DNA of 64,000 nt, taken from NCBI GenBank assembly GCA_003993805.1, contig RSEF01000001.1:69590600-69654599 (forward strand). Direction: 5' to 3'. Of the stretch, positions 1 to 10,200 are shown piece by piece. The stretch's first letter is position 1. Each line of letters starts with the position of its first letter. The notes under the pieces are model-generated. The model searched no databases. It was given only the letters and a program-made list of their open reading frames with translations, and was not told the origin of the DNA. A program made the translations under genes and the position numbers. Source of the DNA: Himantopus leucocephalus. Taxonomy: Eukaryota > Chordata > Aves > Charadriiformes > Recurvirostridae.

Positions 1-2439
1 AGCTACTCAGATTTGTTTCGTTGCTTAATTTGCAGTGCTGTGCTGACATGTTTACTTTACAAACAGTGACAGAACAAATCTGTCCCCCCATCCAGCTGCA
101 GGAGACATTTCAGGAACGGCAACAGCAGCGGCTGGTTCTGTTTCAGACAGAGCCTGCTGTGGGAACAGGAGATCGTGGAGATGACAGGACCCAAGTTATC
201 CTGTCCTTTCTCTAGGCCCAAAATTAATTCACGGGGCTGATCCCCCTCTTCCCCCCTCCCAGCTCCCTAAGCAGCTGGATGCGTACTCCTCTTTGATGTG
301 GTGCAGCCAATGAGGCAGCTAATTCATCTCTCGCTGTGCTCCCTCCTGATCCCACTGCCGGAGCGCTGACCCCAGCCCCATGCTGGCTGGAGCATGGGAA
401 CTGGGATGGAGGAGGGAGCGGGGACTGCCATCCTGGCCCCCCGCTCCGGGCACACTCCTGGCCTGCCGCCCCTGCCAGCCACCACGGCTCGCCCGCGGGA
501 GGAGGGACTGAGGATACAGAGGGCAAAGCAAATAAAATTTAGAAAGTAGAGGTGGCTCAGAGAGAGATCCCATTTTACCAACTCCCCCAATTTTCCTAAA
601 AGTTCTCTCCTTGAAATGACAACAACAGATAAACAAACAAACAAAAATCAAAGTCAGGATACCAGAGATATTAAAGGACGGGCAGACGTGGTGCTTAGGG
701 ACATGGTTTAGTGGTGGTTTTGGCAGTGTTTAGGTTGATGGTTGGACTTGATGATCTTAAAGGTCCCTTCCAACCTAGACAATCCTATCCACATTTTATC
801 AAACTCCAAAAAAAACCTAGGGAAGGGGAGAAACACCTAATGGCCTCTCATTCAAAGGAAGACCAATAAAAAACACAGTTAAAAGGAGTTGTATTTCCAA
901 CATTTTCAGATCTGAGTGGCCCAAGGTTTGATTCCACATCTATATTCAGTTCTCTATATCAAATTCTCTTTAAATGTAACAAGTGCAGAGCTCGCCTAGT
1001 TGGGCTTTGCCAGGAAAGGGGTGACATGGCATGAGCCACATGGAGAAAGTCAGGCCACTTCTATGGAGGTGCTTTCTGCAACGAGCTCTGTGACAAGATT
1101 TGGGCATTTGGGCTTGAAACACTGGCCCAGCAAGTCTCTAAAACAAACCTGAGCCAAAGGGAAGATAATGGCAGAGGAAAGGACATGAGTGTAACCAAAA
1201 AAAGTAGAACAAGGCAAGGAATCAGGCAAACTGATTTAAAAGTACAAAACTGATTTTTAAGCACAAAAAAAAACAAGTAAAAAAGAAAAAGTAAAAAATA
1301 TGTGAATAAAACTAAACCAAAATATGGGACAGTGTAGTCCTTTTATGTTCTAAAATGATTGTTGGTAAGCGATGGTGCATAAAAAGGATTTATTGTCTGC
1401 AATACATTAATGAGTGATTTACAGTCCCCCATGAGTCGCATTAAATACAACCTGTCATATTGGGGTCTCTTGGTGAATTCTCCCTCCAGATGTCACCGGC
1501 ACTTATCCTCCTCACTGGAGGACGGGTGCCAGGGCTCCAGATTGTCATTTAAAGGCATTCCTAATGATAATGGCTCAGGATTTCTAGCTGCAGGGCAGTC
1601 CTTCAGTTCAGAAGTGCTGCCAGCCCGAGGGGATCTTTGCATGTTCAAAGGAGCCAGCTCCAGACATCAAAAAGAAACATGAACGTGGAGCCTACTGCCT
1701 GTGTTGTTTTCTCTGCAGAGCAAGGTAACAGCATGAAGAGGGAGCAGGCTTCATCCCTTGAGTGGGAATGCCTTGGGCTTTTCTATAAACTGAGGCTTGG
1801 ATTAAAGCCAATGCTCTTGTAGCATTCCCAGAAGATATTACTGGTAGGGTTTTTTTCCCTACTCTGGATGTGAGTATGCAATCCTGTGCAAGTCCATCGT
1901 AAGTTTACTAAGTTACTGCCCGTCTCTATTAGGAGGTAAAAACCATTAGCTTCAGGCACAGAAAGGTTAGAGATGCAGTTACCACGGCTCAGCTGAGGGC
2001 TGGTAACTCATTGCACAGCTGTGACTAGTTCAGATCACCATGGGATGCTGTCACACATCCCTGATGTCCATCAAATTTGTGCTGCTTTGGAAGGATTTTG
2101 AGCCACGCTGAAAACAGGTAACTCTGACACCAAAGAATGACCATCCACAGAGGAAGGTGCCTACATGACCCTGGGTAGGCTCACACAGCCTCAGGCACTG
2201 AGGTTCGCTCAGTTTTGGAGAAAGCACAGCTGAGCCCGGTGCATCAGCCCAGTGCAATGATGCAGCTTAGTGCCAACTACGCTGGTCTCAGCTCCCAGCT
2301 AATTCACATCCAGCACATCCAGCAGAGAAAGCTCCTGCCAGCTAAAGGAGTACCACACTTGTCACTAGGGACTGATAAAAAGCCGTGAGAGGTGAGTATG
2401 TCGAGCCCCACTCACTCAGCCATGCAGCAGCACACCTAC
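1..2439. other. Intron 4 of the SLC7-like gene (partial), no exon found
   Basis: This stretch lies downstream, on the minus strand, of the last transporter exon I could find. It should be intronic because the protein is unfinished at 2440. I looked on the minus strand for the next SLC7 exon, which should encode the segment after TM5, and did not find it, so it is probably left of base 1. Contents seen: a CR1 fragment at about 672-790 and a moderately GC-rich block at about 340-500. The ORFs across it resemble no protein I know. Confidence 0.6.
672..790 (+). repeat. CR1 LINE 3'-end fragment
   Basis: The plus strand carries the usual CR1 tail wording: a stretch reading 'gcttagggacatggttta', then 'ttggacttgatgatctta' and 'aaggtcccttccaacct'. 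In intact copies this lies just before the short ATTCTATG-type terminal repeats, which here have decayed to about 'caatcctatcc'. About 120 bp survive, a typical 5'-truncated insertion. The CR1 ORF is absent. It lies inside a presumed intron of the transporter, antisense to it. Confidence 0.85.
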
Positions 2440-2565
2440 CCTGGGCCAGCAGCATCATCCCTGGCACGATGATGAGTGCAAGAGCCACGAGTTTGACGAT
2501 GGAGAGAGCCGTCTGCAGCCGGGCACTCCAGGTGACGCTCCAGGAATTGAGGGTGAGGACCATGT
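2440..2565 (-). CDS. SLC7-like transporter coding exon 4 (TM5 region)
   Basis: The acceptor is ctctccag|ACATGG and the donor CCCAGG|GTAGGT. It encodes [18 protein letters not shown] and then [20 protein letters not shown] and LLAQG. This matches the xCT segment containing LNSMSVSWSARIQ and IIIVPGVMQLIKG. Lys171 (IVKL) is conserved with xCT Lys198. The split codon at the 3' end (G|) shows that another exon must follow further left. Confidence 0.9.
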
Positions 2566-5500
2566 CTGGAGAGGAGACCACACTGCTACAGCTGTAGCCC
2601 ATGCTTGATGCACGCAGGAGAAAAGACAGCAGTGCTCCCTGCTCTGGGGATGCCAGGGAGAAGGCTGCGTGTTTACAGAGAGGATGCTCAGAGTGAGAGA
2701 TGTCAGAAAACATTACAGGTGCAGCCCAGCATACAGCGCTTGAAGGGGGAGCTGAGTTATGCTCCTAAGAGGGACCAGGAGCCTGGTTTCTGTCGGATGA
2801 TCCACGCCTGCCTGGGGGGAAGGTGTGAGTTTGCAGGGAAGTCTCAGCAGCCCCCTTCACAGCCGTCCCTGTGCCAGCACACACCAACCCAGAGCAGGCA
2901 GGACAGCTTCACAGGCACCAGGCGAGGAGTCCAAAACCTTGAGCCTTACACCCTCAACCCAGGTGGCATTTCCACAATTATACATGGAGAGTTTCTCCTC
3001 CCGTACTTGGCACAATCCCCAGGGCTCCAGCTGGTCAACAGGGAGGCCCATCCTCCTTCTTGGAGAACATAGTGTCCCCAAACCAGCACCTTGGATCAAG
3101 AAGTTTTGGGTGGCCAAGAAGGTAAGACAGGGCTCCGATCCCACAGTTATCCCAGAAGATAACACCCCGTAAGTGCCCTGGTCCAGGGCAGAGAGCCTCC
3201 GAGATTGGCAGTCCGGAAAAAGTTAGTACTTACAGTACCCCAGGAGAGACACAAGCTTCACAGCAGGGACAGGGGCTGCACAGGGGGCAAAAAACGGCTC
3301 CAGCATGTAGCGTCCGAATGCCAAAGAAACCACAGCACTGTTGGCAGGCCTGGGGGTGGAAACCGAGCAAAAACTGTGGCCCAGGGACAGCCAAAATATG
3401 GCACGATGTAAAACTGCACAAAACTCGGGAGGGGTGGAAGTTTCCCCATCCAGCTTAATGCTGCTCTCCCATGCAGATCGTTAATTCCTGCAGAGTCTTT
3501 TCCATAGGTTTTTCTCAGTAAGTGGGTTAAAAATCACATACTGCAAAAAGATTCATTCCCAACTTGAAAGCAAAAGTTGAGATTAATGGTAGTGAGCAAT
3601 GCAATGTGGTTCATATGTCCTGCTTCATCTCAGCTTACATGAAGGACACAGGTTATTGAGAGGTGAGGACTTTCTTTTTAAAGTTAAAAAAGAAGTCATT
3701 TACAATTTTCTAAAATATTAATTAACTCAGGGCTGTCAGAAAGTTGTCTCCACAGGAGAATTTGAAAAAGTTTCACAATGAAAACAGAAGATCTGAAATA
3801 GATCTGGCATCTGGCATCTATTCTCTGAATAATACCATGGCTTTTGGAGGATACCAGCTGCCAGGGGAGAAGAGTGATATTCTTCAAGTACAGATCACAC
3901 TGAACATGTGTAACTACTCATTATGCCTTCTTCCTTTTATCACTGAAAAATCTTTAAAAGTTGTTCAGATTGTTTCTTCTCTTTCCTTTACAAACTGCCT
4001 AGACTATTACCTGGCACCATAACTTGTTTTTTTAAACCATCACAGCATCCAGCAAAAGACAAACAAACACCACCTCTTACCTGATAGCAAAAAACTCTGC
4101 CCACAGGAATAAGAAACTTGGCAGAGGCCCTAATGTCTCCAAAATGTAGATATAATGTCCTCCAGACTTGGTGATTCTTGTTCCGAGCTCTGCATAACAC
4201 AAGGCACCTGGAAAAGTTTGGGTAGACATGCAATGAGTAAATCATCCCATGGATTTTCTCTTTTCTGTGTGACTTTTCAGGGATTGAATGAATCTGTTGA
4301 AAATAAGTAGTGAATTAGAGGGAGAAAAAGGGGGTTAGCAGAACCACTCTTCCCTATTTTTGTGTGCTACAGTGTTTTGAAATAAGTTTTGAAGTAATTT
4401 AATTTTCTGTCAGAAGGAAAGAAATTCTCCATTTTCTGGTTAATGATACAACTTTTCTATGGAAGTTATGTGGAAAGGTGTGTGATAGAAATGTTTCACT
4501 AAGCTACAGGAGGTTTCTTTCAAAAAACGTCCTGGAGGTTTTGGTTCTCGCTTCTCCTCACAGTTAGACCGGTGAAATGGTGCTTACAAGGCAGTTACAG
4601 CAGCTTAAGCGGACAGGCCGCCACTGAACTGGGCATTTCAATCCCGTTTTTGATCACAGACCACATTCCCGTGTCTTTATCTTACATCTTCACATAAATC
4701 CCTTCCTTCATGAGAAGACACCAGACAGAGGACCTGGCAGGCCATCTCCTCTGAGAGAGAAGACCTGCCACTAGAGGAAACAGCCCCGATGGTGCAGAGC
4801 AAGGGAAGCGTCCTCGCGAGAGGCTCAGTCGGTCTCTTGTCACATGTTCACGTACAAGTGCACCAACAGACATGGGCACTGCCTGCTCCTGCCTTGACAA
4901 GGGCCTCTGCACCTCCGTGCTCCTGTGCCGGGGCGCAATGAGAAACCCTGAGAGAGGTGTGCCAGAGAAGACGGCTTAAAACTTTCAGGCAAACGGATAG
5001 AAATATTTATGCCTCTGCCTGTGCCAAAAAAATCCCATCTGTGTTTTCTCTTTAGAGCAATTCATCATACCGTTTGAATGGGTCTAAGTACAAATCTTAA
5101 ACCCTGTCTACACTTGATGCACTTGCTAGGTTCAACATCCTTTGCTCACCAAAAGAAATCATAAAACACTTCACTTTCCTGAGCACAACTCTCCTCGCAA
5201 TGAGGCTGAGCTCTGTTGGGAAGTGACCCTGTAGGGTAAGACTGTCTCTGGCTGCGCTATCTACTTCTTTGCCCAGCTCAGGCGGCTGTGGAGGGAGAGC
5301 ACAGAGGAACCCAGTGGTGACATGGCCATGCCTCGAAGTCCTGTGACAACTGGGCCATATTCAGGTCATGCCGATCGTGAGGACCCCAATTTTTCCTGCC
5401 TCTCCGTCGGCAAATTTGTGTAGAATCCTCATTCAAAGTGTCGAATATAGGCAGACACCTTGTCTCATTTATTCTGGTGGGTCTCTTTATATACTTCAAG

Positions 5501-7169
5501 CATGCGTTTAAGTGCTTTGCTGAACTCATGCTATGGGACTCGTATAAATGCTGTACTTGAAAGAAAAAAAAGCACAAAAGAAAGCAGGCATTTTTAATGT
5601 ACTGCAAAAAGTGTCAGAGAAATGATCAGGGGCAGTCATCAAGCTGATAAAAGGCAAGAACAAACGAACAAATTTGGCTACAAAATACAATGACTTGATC
5701 AAAAGGCTCCCCAGGCCCTTCCGGCAGAGTCTGTCAAAGGGTGCAATGGAGAAAGAAACCTTTCCAACTGCAGAGCTTGGGCTATGTGATCAGCACACAC
5801 GTTATCACGTATTGCTCTGCTCAGTTAGAAGAAACACCATGCTCACATATTTTAAGATTTTCTTTAGGCAAAAGTATATTATTTGACAACTAACCACACA
5901 TAGGCTACAACGTGAAATACCAGTACAAGTACACTAAGAGCAAGAACCACACTTGTTGCCGTATTAACAATTTAATGTCTAGATTTCTAAACTTGCATGT
6001 ACGTGTCACAGTGCCAAAGAGGTTTTTTTTCCACATCCTTTCTTTCATCCTTTCTTTGTTTTTTTTTTCTTTGTTTTTTTTTTTCTAAGTTATGACAGAA
6101 GAACAACTTTAAAGTCACCCAGTGAAATAAACACCAGATTTCTCCCCAGAGCTGGGACATCTTGTAGTTCTCCTAACAGCACCTTTAGAGCATTTCTGAA
6201 ATGCGGATTTTATACCATTAATGAAGGAAACTAAAAGCCATACGTCTTATCCAGCGTAACTTTACGAGCTACATTATTTCAGAAGAACTAGAATGAAACT
6301 GTCATCAAGAAGTCCACCCTTTGTGAGAAAACACTGGTATTAAATGCCAGAAACCAAGCCAAGGGTAATGCACGGAAAGCAGGGCTGAACTGATCTTCTC
6401 CATCTCCACCTCCAAGGCAGCATCAGACACATCCAAACCATTTCTGACAGACACCCACCCCTGGCTGGTGGATACCCTGCAGCTCCCCAGGCAATCTGCT
6501 CTAGTGCTTCTCTGTCCTCACCCACAGAAAGGGGATCCCTTACAGCCTGTTAAGACTGTCACTTCTTGCCCTTTTTACAGTGTCTATGAAAAGCGCTGCA
6601 CAGCCCTCGGACTCACAAGTGCCTTTTAGATGCCTACATCTCCCTTCCACCTTATAGAGTGAGTCACCTCATCGTCTCCCAGCTTTCCTGGCAGAGACCA
6701 CGTTATCTCCATCTGCAGTCACTGTCACTCCTCTGCCCTGGACTCGCACATGATTTCATGTTCACAGACCAGAAGTGCTGGGATTTTCTCAGTTCTTTTG
6801 AACTAAAGACCCCTGGTGAAACCGCCCAGGCTTGTTAAACCTTTGTTTCTGTTGCGGTGGGAACAGGGAAATTTTGGTCTATCCTGCTCCCAACTTTTTA
6901 CACATAAAAACGTGCTGGCTCCCCTCACCTCCCAGGTGCAAAGCAAAGGCTGATAAAGCTCACCACCACTCACCGAACATTGAGAGGAGCCCACAGGCAA
7001 ACCAGACAACCAGGGAGAAACCCACGCTGCCAGAGTTTTTCAGTACTCCTTTCGGGGAGATAAAGATGCCGCTGCCAACCATGCTGCCGATGAGGAGCGA
7101 GAAAGCCCTCACCAAAGTGATCTTTTTCCTCAGAAAGACGGCCTCCTCTTCTTTCTTGTCTTTCACCAT
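2440..7169 (-). CDS. xCT-like SLC7 amino-acid transporter light chain, 5' part (four exons, 188 aa)
   Basis: This is a heteromeric amino-acid transporter light chain of the APC superfamily. Coding exons are 7169-6974, 4207-4081, 3349-3234 and 2565-2440, joined in phase by GT-AG introns. The protein has a short N-terminus, TM1 with the unwound GSGIF motif (residues 32-36), then [19 protein letters not shown] after TM2, and continues to the end of about TM5. Arg108 (in AIRPANS) and Lys171 (in SIVKLVA) align by spacing with xCT Arg135 and Lys198, which I recall lining the anionic substrate site. Cys131 aligns with xCT Cys158, the disulfide link to SLC3A2. From memory it is roughly 60% identical to SLC7A11 over this part, with a much shorter N-terminus. 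Cystine/glutamate exchange at the plasma membrane is inferred. It could instead be another SLC7 paralogue. The remaining exons are outside the window. Confidence 0.88.
3234..3349 (-). CDS. SLC7-like transporter coding exon 3 (substrate Arg, bridge Cys)
   Basis: The acceptor is ccacccccag|GCCTGCC and the donor GGGTACT|GTAAGT. It encodes [20 protein letters not shown] followed by [13 protein letters not shown]. Arg108 is formed across the junction with exon 2. Cys131 is at the position of the extracellular Cys that bonds covalently to the 4F2hc (SLC3A2) heavy chain in family members. Phases match on both sides. Confidence 0.9.
4081..4207 (-). CDS. SLC7-like transporter coding exon 2
   Basis: The acceptor is tttccag|GTGCC and the donor ATCAG|GTAAGA. 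The exon encodes [19 protein letters not shown] and then [20 protein letters not shown], matching the conserved loop after TM2 and the start of TM3 in xCT and LAT proteins. It enters with one carried base and leaves two (AG), which complete Arg108 with the next exon. No stop or frameshift. Confidence 0.9.
6974..7169 (-). CDS. SLC7-like transporter coding exon 1 (start codon, TM1-TM2)
   Basis: The ATG at 7169-7167 sits in a strong Kozak context (aaagccATGG), and an in-frame TAG lies a few codons upstream, so translation cannot start earlier in this frame. The exon encodes residues 1-65 plus one base. An acidic/lysine-rich N-terminus ([10 protein letters not shown]) is followed by TM1 with [12 protein letters not shown], a signature of the LAT/xCT subfamily, and by the start of TM2. 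It ends TTCG|GTGAGT. The N-terminus before TM1 is only about 14-16 residues, against roughly 44 in human SLC7A11 as I recall, which argues for a distinct paralogue. Confidence 0.9.
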
Positions 7170-7241
7170 GGCTTTTTTCTAATTCCAGGGGAAGATCATG
7201 CATTCAGGAGCTACGGTCTCCCAAGTGTCCTCAAGGCTCAC
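7170..7241 (-). other. 5' leader exon segment of the SLC7-like gene
   Basis: Upstream of the start codon on the minus strand is a strong acceptor: a CTAAC branch-like motif, a pyrimidine run and cgtcttacag ending at 7242. The start codon therefore probably lies in the second exon, with 72 bases of leader. The leader has two upstream ATGs. One (7199) is in frame but stops after six codons (MIFPWN). The other (7203) is out of frame and overlaps the main start. The first non-coding exon was not identified. A consensus donor at about 9943 (gtgag|GTAAGACTAAC) is one candidate. Confidence 0.5.
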
Positions 7242-10200
7242 CTGTAAGACGAGGAAAGAGTTAGGGATTTGGGAGTCTTCTTTTCTGGACAGGATTTTTC
7301 ACAGAAGAAACCTGTCAAGTTTTGTTGAATCCGTTTGCAACTGCCGGATGCACCAACCGAACCACAGGTGCATATAACACACTCAGTATCATCTCTCACA
7401 CCGGTACAGCTCCGGAGAGGGAATGTACGTGTTTTCTGCCTCTTCTGCCAAGGAGCACAGAGCACAGGAGCACATGTTGCAGGCCACACTTCAGGATTTG
7501 ATTTCCAAATTCAACTTTGATGCCGAGACTGGAGCTGGCCAAGATAGGGTTAATTTAATGGGACCTAATTTGGGGGAATGTTGATATTAGTATGCTGGCA
7601 GAAAGCAGATTTCAAGTCGCAGATGTAATAATCAAGACCTTGAGGATCTCTGAGTTTAAAAAAAATATTTTTTTTTTGAGAAGCAAAGGGCTCTGTTAAT
7701 TGGGGAACACAGATGATTTAAACTTTTTTTACTTCCTTTCCATCCTTGCTGAATGAACAAACTCTGATTTTCTCACTAGGGCTTCATTTTATCAGTGTTT
7801 CTTAATATACTGTCAAACCTTTTTTCCTATCAGAGTATTGAAGAATCAGGAATAAGTACTGCTTACAGTTGTAAGACAGAGCATAGTCATTGATATCAGA
7901 CATGTTGTTTCTTCTATTAATATAAAAACTTTCTTGGTAATAACAGCAGGAGTGAAGTTTTTCCTGGAAAAGAAGGAACTTCAGACACTCCAGGGATCAC
8001 TCGAGTTGATCTAGATCCAGTTCTCTCGCACTGCAGTAACCTCCTACTGCACCATCTCATTTCTCCAGTTTCTCCCAGTCCTAGGCTGGCACCTTCACCA
8101 AGAAACTCATCTTCTGTTTAGATAGGTAAGATGAATTCACATCAGTTACAAATGCCTAATTTGCTGTAGCAAACCTGTTTGTAGTTTTCCTAACAGCAAG
8201 GCAGATATTTCACACTGCTAATTAACCCTGGTCAAGCAGACAAGACGGTTCTGAAGTAGATAATCTGGCTCCTGTCCCTCCTCCTGCCACACATCCCCTC
8301 CAGTGCTCACACACACAGCTTTAGTGATTTTTTCGTTATTCTGACGCAGTAAATTGCAGGTATAGTGAATATTTGCCCCAGCCCCATGGCTGTACATGAG
8401 ACCAGATTTTATGGATTTCTTAAATTATTTAGTAATTGCAGTGATGTGTCCAAGAGCAGGCAGCGGTCACCTACAGAAGCAGATCTAAGCAGCCAGAAAT
8501 TATTTTCTTGATAATCTGTAATTTCCATCCATAGATATAACCGTCCCCACAACTTTGACGGGACGATGCTCGTTCCCACTCACCCACAGTACATCTTTGT
8601 ACGCCCTGTGTAAATTCAGTATAACTTCTCTCCCCCATCCCCAGCTATTTTCCCACCTGGAAAGCGGCAGGAAGAAGTAAGGGTTATCACTTTCTCCGCA
8701 CACATCTGAATAGCACATGCAGAAAGCCCTCTCTCCTGCCAGCAGCGTTAGCCGGTTTCTCTGAGATCGCGCCAAGCCTGCACAAGTATCTTCTCAGTCA
8801 AACCAGCCAAGTTTAGTTATTAAACCTCTAATGAGTCCCGGAGGGCTCCTTAAGGCTCAGATGGGTCACATCAGCCTCGTCTGGTCCCGCAGAGCTGCTT
8901 CTCGGAGTCCCAAAACCTCACAGGCTGCTGGAGACAGCGGCTCCAGAAGGGCAGGGAAAGACCCCCGGGAGCTTCCCGAGCCATCAGCTGCAGTTCCCTC
9001 AGACACTAATTAATTAGCTCGCATGAAATACCAATATCGTCTGGGATTTCTCAGCCAAAGGGAGAACCACAGAGCATTCGTTTGCAATGGTGAAACACAC
9101 GGGGCTCACCGAATTGAAACCGAACTGAAGAGAGATGTTGTGCACAGCTATGCCTAAAATGCTGTTGGGAGAAAATTAAAAGGGCACTTATCTGTTTGGC
9201 TGGGGTTTAAACAAAGCAGGTGCATTTACAATCCATCAGATTCCCATTTCTTGCTGGGATCCCGAAGCAGCAAACGACAGCGTCTCTTCGTGGGCTCTGA
9301 AATTACACAAAGCGGGGGGAGGAACAAAAAAAGGAGAGATCAAGTCAAATTTACAGACCAGGTTAATGATCCAAAGTAAATACCAAACTCCATACTTCTG
9401 TCCACATGCATTTTTTTTTATACTACTGCCATGCAAAAGTATTTGGAGATAAAACAGTCCAGTCCAGTAAATTTCAGAAATGTGAAAGTTATCAGGATTT
9501 GTTCCAGGAGCTGTTGAAGGAGGGGGGGGAAAAAAAGGAAAAAAAAANCTATTGAATAGCACTTCAAAGAGACACCTAGCAGAGCCCACCGCCTGGAGAG
9601 ACCATTCCTGCCTGCTCCGCTTTCCAGCTACATTCCAGCACCAAGCACATTAAAATGCAGAGATGTTAATCCTTGTGGCAATGCTTAAGAATATTCACAA
9701 TGTGCTTAGCACAAAGGAAACACACAAAGCTGCTTTTTGTTCACCCTTTTGACTTAAAGGACAGGCTCAAACCCTTCTCTTTCCAAAACATGCTACCTTT
9801 GCAAGACATCATCCGCCAGCAGGACGGGATTAAAACAAACCCATTTCACAACTTTTCACACCTGCTGGATCTTTACTCCCCTGTTCTTCATCCTTACTGA
9901 TTTCTTTTTTATTATTTATTTACTTTTAGTTGTTAGTCTTACCTCACAGGCACTGCAGCGTGGATGGAGATGGAGGAGACAAGCGGAAAGGGAAAATCAT
10001 ATTTTGTTATTCGTAGTGGTGTCTAGAGGCCGAGCTGAGAGCAAGACCCATCATGATCAGCACATAGGCAGAGTACAAGTTACTCTGCTGAAAAGCTGGC
10101 GGTATAAACAAGCAAGTTGGAAAAAGCAGAGGAGGGAGAAAGCATCATTCTCAGCTGGGGAGCTGAGACCTAGAGCAGCTAGTGACCTTCCTCCTCCTAT

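Larger units (their letters stand above)
2566..6973 (-). other. Introns 1-3 of the SLC7-like gene
   Basis: The intronic parts are 4208-6973, 3350-4080 and 2566-3233. All begin with GT and end with AG on the minus strand. Intron 1 (about 2.8 kb) contains a 109-codon minus-strand open frame at 5278-5607, preceded by a pyrimidine tract, which resembles nothing I know. It also has T-rich low-complexity sequence at about 6026-6086. I see no further coding exons or clear repeats. Confidence 0.75.

Noticed and set aside
2342..2439. Continuation of the open frame past transporter exon 4
   Set aside because: Similarity to SLC7 proteins stops exactly at the GTAGGT donor; the rest is intronic read-through.
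5278..5607. Minus-strand 109-codon frame after a pyrimidine tract in transporter intron 1
   Set aside because: The known SLC7 exons 1 and 2 join in phase without it. Its composition resembles nothing in the family.
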